Assembly (NCBI GenBank): GCA_964651045.1
Contig: CAZYVD010000010.1
Location: 3,143 to 67,142, forward strand
From: CAZYVD01 sp964651045
Lineage (GTDB): Bacteria; Zhuqueibacterota; QNDG01; DSAB01
Direction of reading: 5' to 3'
DNA length: 64,000 nt
Every line of letters starts with the position of its first letter. The stretch's first letter is position 1. The position numbers were made by a program, and so were the translations under genes. The notes below the pieces were generated by a model that had not been told where the DNA came from, ran no database searches, and was given only the letters and a program-made list of their open reading frames with translations. Positions 59,979 to 64,000 of this stretch are shown here, piece after piece.

Positions 59979-60422
59979 ATGAAAAGAATTGGCATTATCA
60001 TTTGCGCAAGATATCAGTCGTGCGGAGGAGGAAAATGCCTGAGGTCAATGCGCGAACATGTTGGTGCTTTCTCTATTTATCCAGAAGATGAAAAATTAGA
60101 ACTCGTTGGTTATTCATACTGCGGAGGTTGTCCAGGGGGAAATGTGGAATATGTTCCTGAAGAGATGATAAACAATGGTGCAGAAGTAATCCACCTTGCA
60201 ACAGGACTAGTTGTGGGATATCCTCCGTGTCCGAGGATAAGACAATTTAAAGAATTCATCGAGTCAAATTATAAAATTCCGGTTGTCATTGGAACACATC
60301 CAATTCCCCTGAAGTACTGGGATGCACATAAGAAGCTCTCATTCTGGAAAAAGATGAAAATGGAAAAGATTGCTACAACCCTTATGGAAGAAGATAAAAA
60401 AATCATGGAAGCATATAATTAA
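59979..60422 (+). CDS. CGGC-domain protein
   Basis: The 147-residue protein has the CGGC family features: IGIIICARYQSCGGGKC at the N-terminus, SYCGGCPGGNVEY around residue 48-60, and CPRIRQFKEF. The family is predicted to bind a metal or cluster through its Cys residues and is typical of strict anaerobes. It follows a good AAAGGAG site. Its place next to the HdrD/GlcF-like gene suggests a redox function. Confidence 0.88.
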   Translation: MKRIGIIICARYQSCGGGKCLRSMREHVGAFSIYPEDEKLELVGYSYCGGCPGGNVEYVPEEMINNGAEVIHLATGLVVGYPPCPRIRQFKEFIESNYKIPVVIGTHPIPLKYWDAHKKLSFWKKMKMEKIATTLMEEDKKIMEAYN

Positions 60423-60461
60423 TAGATACTCATCTTACTATCACCATGAAAGGAATGAATA

Positions 60462-61529
60462 ATGGAGATGAAAAATCTTAAACTATTCGAGAAAGACCTC
60501 GATAGATGCATTCGCTGCGCTTACTGTTTCGAAGGATGTCCTGTATATAAAGAACTTGAATGGGAAACAGACAGTCCGAGAGGCAAAATGGTAATTGCCT
60601 ATGGACTGCTTACAGGAGAATTAGAGGTTTCAGATTATGTTGTTGAAAAACTTTTTCAGTGCACATTTTGCAAGGATTGTATAGAGAGATGTTCTGCTCA
60701 TGTTTCAGTACCAGATATTATTGCAGCAGCACGTAGCGACCTTTTTAATGAGGGCTATTCATACAACTCTCATAAGTCTCTTCTGGATAAAATCGAAATG
60801 AGCGGAAACATCTTTGGTAAAAGGCTCGAATCACCACCAACGGATGGAGAGAAGACAGTGCTGCTTGGCTGCAGACTTCTCGACAGGAAATCGGACGCAC
60901 AAAAATACCTCTTAATTCTCGAAAAACTTGGCATAAAACCAAAAACCTTTGATGAGACCTGCTGCGGAATGCCATTTGCCGTTCTTGGCGATAAAAATGG
61001 TTTTTCCAGACAGCAGGATAAATTCACTGAATCGATACCAGACAGAAAGGAAGAGATACTCTGCGTCTGTACAACATGTGCATTCTTTATTCAAAAAAAA
61101 TATCCCGATTTAAGGTCAAAATATATCATAAATGAAATTATTGAAAGATTATCTAAATTTAAAAATAACATAAAAAAATTAAACATGACAGTTACATATC
61201 ACGATCCGTGCAATGTTGCAAGAGGCCTTGGCATGGTGGATCAGCCCAGATGGCTTCTTGAAAAGATCGGAGTCAATTTGGTAGAGATGGCAACTTATGG
61301 AATGGAGGCAGAGTGCTGTGGTGGCGGAGGAGGTGTGCTTGTTACAGATAAAAAGTTATCGGAGGCCATGGCCGATCATCGGATAAGACAGGCAATCGAA
61401 ACAGGTGCAGAATATCTTGTAACTCTCTGCCCAACCTGTGAACTAAACCTCCACAATGCGGCAGAAAGGGCTGGGGGAAAACTAAAAGTTAAAAATGTGC
61501 TCGACCTTGTATACGATGCACTTGTTTGA
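60462..61529 (+). CDS. HdrD/GlcF-like (Fe-S)-binding protein with two CCG domains
   Basis: The 355-residue protein has two [4Fe-4S] motifs at the N-terminus (CIRCAYCFEGCP, CTFCKDCIERCS) and two CCG domains (ETCCGMPFA with CTTC; AECCGGGGG with CPTC). This is the architecture of GlcF, HdrD and DsrK. Such proteins pass electrons between ferredoxin-like carriers and disulfides, quinones or membrane cytochromes. No FAD-binding partner is nearby; the DUF4405 membrane protein may be the partner. It is the last gene of the cluster and is followed by a hairpin. Confidence 0.9.
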   Translation: MEMKNLKLFEKDLDRCIRCAYCFEGCPVYKELEWETDSPRGKMVIAYGLLTGELEVSDYVVEKLFQCTFCKDCIERCSAHVSVPDIIAAARSDLFNEGYSYNSHKSLLDKIEMSGNIFGKRLESPPTDGEKTVLLGCRLLDRKSDAQKYLLILEKLGIKPKTFDETCCGMPFAVLGDKNGFSRQQDKFTESIPDRKEEILCVCTTCAFFIQKKYPDLRSKYIINEIIERLSKFKNNIKKLNMTVTYHDPCNVARGLGMVDQPRWLLEKIGVNLVEMATYGMEAECCGGGGGVLVTDKKLSEAMADHRIRQAIETGAEYLVTLCPTCELNLHNAAERAGGKLKVKNVLDLVYDALV

Positions 61530-61553
61530 TATTCTTTGTAAAGTTTATCATTA

Positions 61554-61582
61554 GGATGCCATCGCTTTAAACGATGGCATCC
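61554..61582 (+). terminator. Hairpin at the end of the metal/redox cluster
   Basis: GGATGCCATCG and CGATGGCATCC form a perfect 11-bp stem around CTTTAAA, 25 bp after the stop of the last gene. The T tract is poor (CCCTTCTC), so the terminator is possible but not textbook. Confidence 0.6.
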
Positions 61583-61632
61583 CTTCTCATTGAAAGAATT
61601 CAAAACCTCTACATAATTCTCAAGTAAAGGGA

Positions 61633-61660
61633 AAGTCCCCTCATTAATATGAGGGGACTT
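61633..61660 (-). terminator. Hairpin after the secretin-like gene
   Basis: AAGTCCCCTCAT and ATGAGGGGACTT form a perfect 12-bp stem around TAAT. On the minus strand it ends in a T-containing tail (TTTCCCTTT) and lies about 50 bp beyond the stop of the secretin-like gene. It may serve both convergent transcripts. Confidence 0.65.
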
Positions 61661-61711
61661 AAAAAAATGGGATGATTCTCCCTTTCATGATTCATCATGT
61701 CCGCTTGAAAC

Positions 61712-62698
61712 TCAATTCATTATTTTGGCTGTGACCACTGTGATCAAAGAACCATCCCCAACCCCACCCCTATAAACACCAAGAATCATCTTGCTGCCGT
61801 CGGGAATATTGACGGTAGTTGATATCTTACTATGCATGGGTGCGACAACATCTACGGTGAATTTATTCAGGCGAATAATATCGCCATTTATTTCCAGACC
61901 ACCACTGATTTGAAAACTCGGCTGGCTATTCCTGTATGTCATGTTTACCGAAGTTTGAATCGTTGACCCTTCCAGCCCAATGCCATCTGCCTTACCAATG
62001 ATTTCATAATCTGTGAATTTGAAAACCGATTTTAGTTGAGAGGCAAGTTCTTTTATTTCATCCGGCAACACAACCTTTTTGCCTCCGTTACCTTTAGCCC
62101 TGACCAGAAGAACTTCGACCCAGATCTGTTTAAGTGGAACATCATACTGTTGGATAATCTTTTCTATTTTCGCCAGCTTCTCCTGATTCGTATAGACCGT
62201 TATTGTCTTAAGCGCTTTTGAAACAGAAACCCTGTCGGATCCTGATGCATCACTCAGAAAGGGTTTTATTAATTCATATATCTCTCTGACGCCACGGTTC
62301 TTTATCTGATATGTTCGCGTTTCGTATTTAACATCTGAATATGAAGATCCTTGTTTCATGGTGACAGTTATATCCTTCTCCTTCTCCTCCTGAACTAAAA
62401 CAACCGTTTTTAAAACGTTCCGGTATCCTTTTTTCTCAAATAGAACATTGAGTACTCTATTCTTCGGTAGCATTTCTGCTCTGAACTCGCCTTTTTTATC
62501 CGAGACTGTAGCAATGGTATTTTTTTCATCAAACCCGACAATTCTAATCCGCACAATCACATCACTAATTGGTTTTTTTGTTTCTGTATCAAGGATTTTA
62601 CCCTTTATTGTCCCAAAACCTGTTACTTGTGCCGTTCCATTATTCATATTACTCAGCATACAGATCAAAGCCAGACTGATAATGATTATCTTTTTCAT
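61712..62698 (-). CDS. Short secretin-like protein with carboxypeptidase-regulatory domain
   Basis: The 328-residue protein has a signal peptide (LALICMLSNMNNGTAQ), a carboxypeptidase regulatory-like beta domain (GTIKGKILDTETKKPISDVI), a secretin N-terminal-like domain (YQIKNRGVREIYELIKPFL, VYTNQEKLAKIEKIIQQY) and a beta-rich end (FTVDVVAPMHSKISTTVNIP, DGSKMILG) resembling the start of a secretin domain, but far shorter than a full secretin (usually 500 or more). It is likely an outer-membrane or periplasmic protein regulated by the ECF sigma factor upstream. Confidence 0.75.
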   Translation of the reverse strand: MKKIIIISLALICMLSNMNNGTAQVTGFGTIKGKILDTETKKPISDVIVRIRIVGFDEKNTIATVSDKKGEFRAEMLPKNRVLNVLFEKKGYRNVLKTVVLVQEEKEKDITVTMKQGSSYSDVKYETRTYQIKNRGVREIYELIKPFLSDASGSDRVSVSKALKTITVYTNQEKLAKIEKIIQQYDVPLKQIWVEVLLVRAKGNGGKKVVLPDEIKELASQLKSVFKFTDYEIIGKADGIGLEGSTIQTSVNMTYRNSQPSFQISGGLEINGDIIRLNKFTVDVVAPMHSKISTTVNIPDGSKMILGVYRGGVGDGSLITVVTAKIMN

Positions 62699-62711
62699 TG
62701 CGTTTCCTCCT

Positions 62712-63233
62712 CTAAAGTGATTTTTCTGTAGTTAAATCTTTCTGAAACAACCAGACGATCTTTAGTTTCGGATCGCCGGTCTCTATGGTCATGACCGTTG
62801 TGTTTGGAGTGTAAACCTCCTCCACTGTTGGCAGACTGACCTGAATGGATTCATCCGGCAAATCCATGTGTTCAGGTAGCCTATGGATTTTAAAAATAAA
62901 GAGTAACAGTGCAGCAGTCGCTGTAAGGCCGGCCGCAGCCAAAAGCTGCCACCTCCTTCCTCTCCATAAGGACTGATGATCAACCACCGAAGACTGCCTT
63001 TCACGCGGCAGCCTGTAGATGATCTCATGCCAGATATCCTTATGCACCAGTTGCTCTCTCTCCCGGCGCAGAACACGCACCGCAGCGTCTGAAACCGCAG
63101 ATAGAGTATCCGCTTCTTCCTGACACAACCTGCAATGTCTCAAATGGCATCTTACAATCCACGACTCAAGACCTGAAAGCTCGCCTCCAACATAGAGGGG
63201 AAGTCTTTTCCTCATCCATCTGCACTGCTTCAT
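62712..63233 (-). CDS. Zinc-finger anti-sigma factor
   Basis: The ATG at 63233 follows AAGGAGAG and gives 173 residues. The N-terminus has the zf-HC2 motif CHLRHCRLC in LESWIVRCHLRHCRLCQEEA, and a single membrane helix follows near residue 95-115 (LLAAAGLTATAALLLFIF). The C-terminal part is outside the membrane. This is the classical anti-sigma layout. It is encoded directly after the ECF sigma factor, 19 bp downstream. Confidence 0.85.
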   Translation of the reverse strand: MKQCRWMRKRLPLYVGGELSGLESWIVRCHLRHCRLCQEEADTLSAVSDAAVRVLRREREQLVHKDIWHEIIYRLPRERQSSVVDHQSLWRGRRWQLLAAAGLTATAALLLFIFKIHRLPEHMDLPDESIQVSLPTVEEVYTPNTTVMTIETGDPKLKIVWLFQKDLTTEKSL

Positions 63234-63252
63234 TAAATCTCTCCTTATGCTC

Positions 63253-63840
63253 TTAACACTGCAAGCCACTCTTTCTCTTCACCAATTCAGGATAATGTTT
63301 CTGCAATTCTCTCTGCAGACCCCTTCTGGCATGGTGAAGATGGCTCCTTACCGTACCCTGAGGGCAGTTCATAATTTCAGCAATCTCTTTGCAGGAGAAT
63401 CCTTCTACTTCCTTCAGTATAAATGCCGTCTTATACACATGATTGATCCTGTTCAGACTTTCCTTCACCTTCTCCTCGAGGTCAAAATTGTCAAGTGCAA
63501 TTTGCTCATGCCCGGTCTGAAATGATTCTGTAACTTCCTCAAGTGAGAGCGCCCTAAATCGACGCTGCTTCCTGAGCCAGTCATAGCTTGCGTTAACCAC
63601 TATCCGATAGAGCCATGTATAAAATTTGTTCTGGAAACGAAAGCCGGGAAGATAGGTATAGAGTCTGATAAAGACCTCCTGAGCCACATCCCGTGCGTCC
63701 ACGGGACTGGAGAGGATGTTACAGGCCAGGGCAAGCACGCGCTGCTCATAGTGTCTGACTATTTTTTCAAATGATGCCATATCACCCTTCTGTGCTGACT
63801 CAATCGTTTTTTTATCGATTTCGGTTTTCTTCTTTTGCAT
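63253..63840 (-). CDS. ECF-type RNA polymerase sigma factor
   Basis: The 195-residue protein has sigma region 2 (FEKIVRHYEQRVLALACNIL, then DVAQEVFIRLYTYL and FYTWLYRIVVNASYDWLRK) and region 4 (FILKEVEGFSCKEIAEIMNC, PQGTVRSHLHHARR). Length and motifs fit the ECF group. The target is probably the downstream anti-sigma and secretin-like genes. The Cys-rich C-terminus (SGLQC) is not seen in typical members. The 160 bp upstream to the window end hold A+T-rich DNA without a recognisable autoregulatory -35 element. Confidence 0.93.
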   Translation of the reverse strand: MQKKKTEIDKKTIESAQKGDMASFEKIVRHYEQRVLALACNILSSPVDARDVAQEVFIRLYTYLPGFRFQNKFYTWLYRIVVNASYDWLRKQRRFRALSLEEVTESFQTGHEQIALDNFDLEEKVKESLNRINHVYKTAFILKEVEGFSCKEIAEIMNCPQGTVRSHLHHARRGLQRELQKHYPELVKRKSGLQC

Positions 63841-64000
63841 CCACTAGTTCCAGTTTATTGGATCATTCGCTCTATCGGCATCGGCCTCACTTTATGATAC
63901 CGATCTTTTTGTAAAAATGCTGAGTAAAATATTTTTTATTGAATTAATAATAACTGCACTTTTGCACTTTTAGGAGTGAACATGTACCACTTGATTTGAA

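Noticed and set aside
1..64000. tRNA, rRNA, CRISPR arrays, prophage or restriction-defence genes
   Set aside because: No cloverleaf-like, rRNA-like or regularly spaced repeat sequence was seen, and no gene with such a function was recognised.

Overview
The window looks like a chromosome segment of an uncultured Gram-negative anaerobe. The A+T-rich base composition, PorV-like and OmpA-like envelope proteins, a FlgD/type IX-like C-terminal domain, an extended Bat (aerotolerance) operon, RND pumps and sigma-54-type promoter elements together suggest a lineage of, or near, the Fibrobacteres-Chlorobi-Bacteroidetes superphylum. This placement is an inference; there is no rRNA, tRNA or CRISPR array in the window to anchor it.

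Layout. 0-13.5 kb: a truncated TPR lipoprotein (minus strand), then priA, a metallophosphoesterase, a UMF1-type MFS transporter, a secreted VWA protein, a 971-residue PorV/OmpA fusion, a small envelope protein, a YugP-like metalloprotease and an HtrA protease whose triad Asp is replaced by Glu. 13.5-21 kb: a heat-shock block hsp20 / grpE-dnaJ-fmdB-dnaK / clpB, with a sigma-54-type promoter before hsp20 and a competing-hairpin leader before clpB. 21-32 kb: a compact Bat-type operon (TPR lipoprotein, three BatD-like proteins, MoxR, DUF58, two VWA proteins, TPR proteins, SH3 protein). 31.9-32.5 kb: a decayed REP-associated tyrosine transposase (RAYT) between two palindromes and two 38-bp direct repeats. 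32.5-37 kb (minus): a metal-uptake operon (small CxxCH protein, porin, ZnuA-like binding protein, two permeases) that lacks its ATPase, with a 7-1-7 palindrome over the first start codon. 37.2-46 kb (minus): an atypical NtrC-type AAA+ protein without the GAFTGA loop, two RND pumps and one adaptor. 46-49 kb (minus): hpt, capA, a coiled-coil protein, a lipoprotein, and a gene remnant with its own terminator.

49.4-61.5 kb (plus) is the most interesting region. It holds two MinD-type ATPases with inserted ferredoxins, a DUF134 regulator, a NifU-like scaffold, two MPRGDGTGP proteins, FmdB, a ferredoxin, a tandem NifX-type protein, Mrp, DUF1847, a putative 10TM heavy-metal exporter, a radical SAM enzyme, an ArsP-like permease split into two genes, a DUF4405 membrane protein, an MBL hydrolase, a CGGC protein and an HdrD/GlcF-like iron-sulfur protein. 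The core resembles the anaerobe-specific 'orange protein' (Orp) loci, but it is larger and carries transport and redox genes. A palindrome with core GAGYATATGYTC lies upstream of both the first ATPase and the DUF134 gene and is a good candidate for the operator of the cluster.

61.7-63.8 kb (minus): an ECF sigma factor, its zinc-finger anti-sigma factor and a short secretin-like protein.
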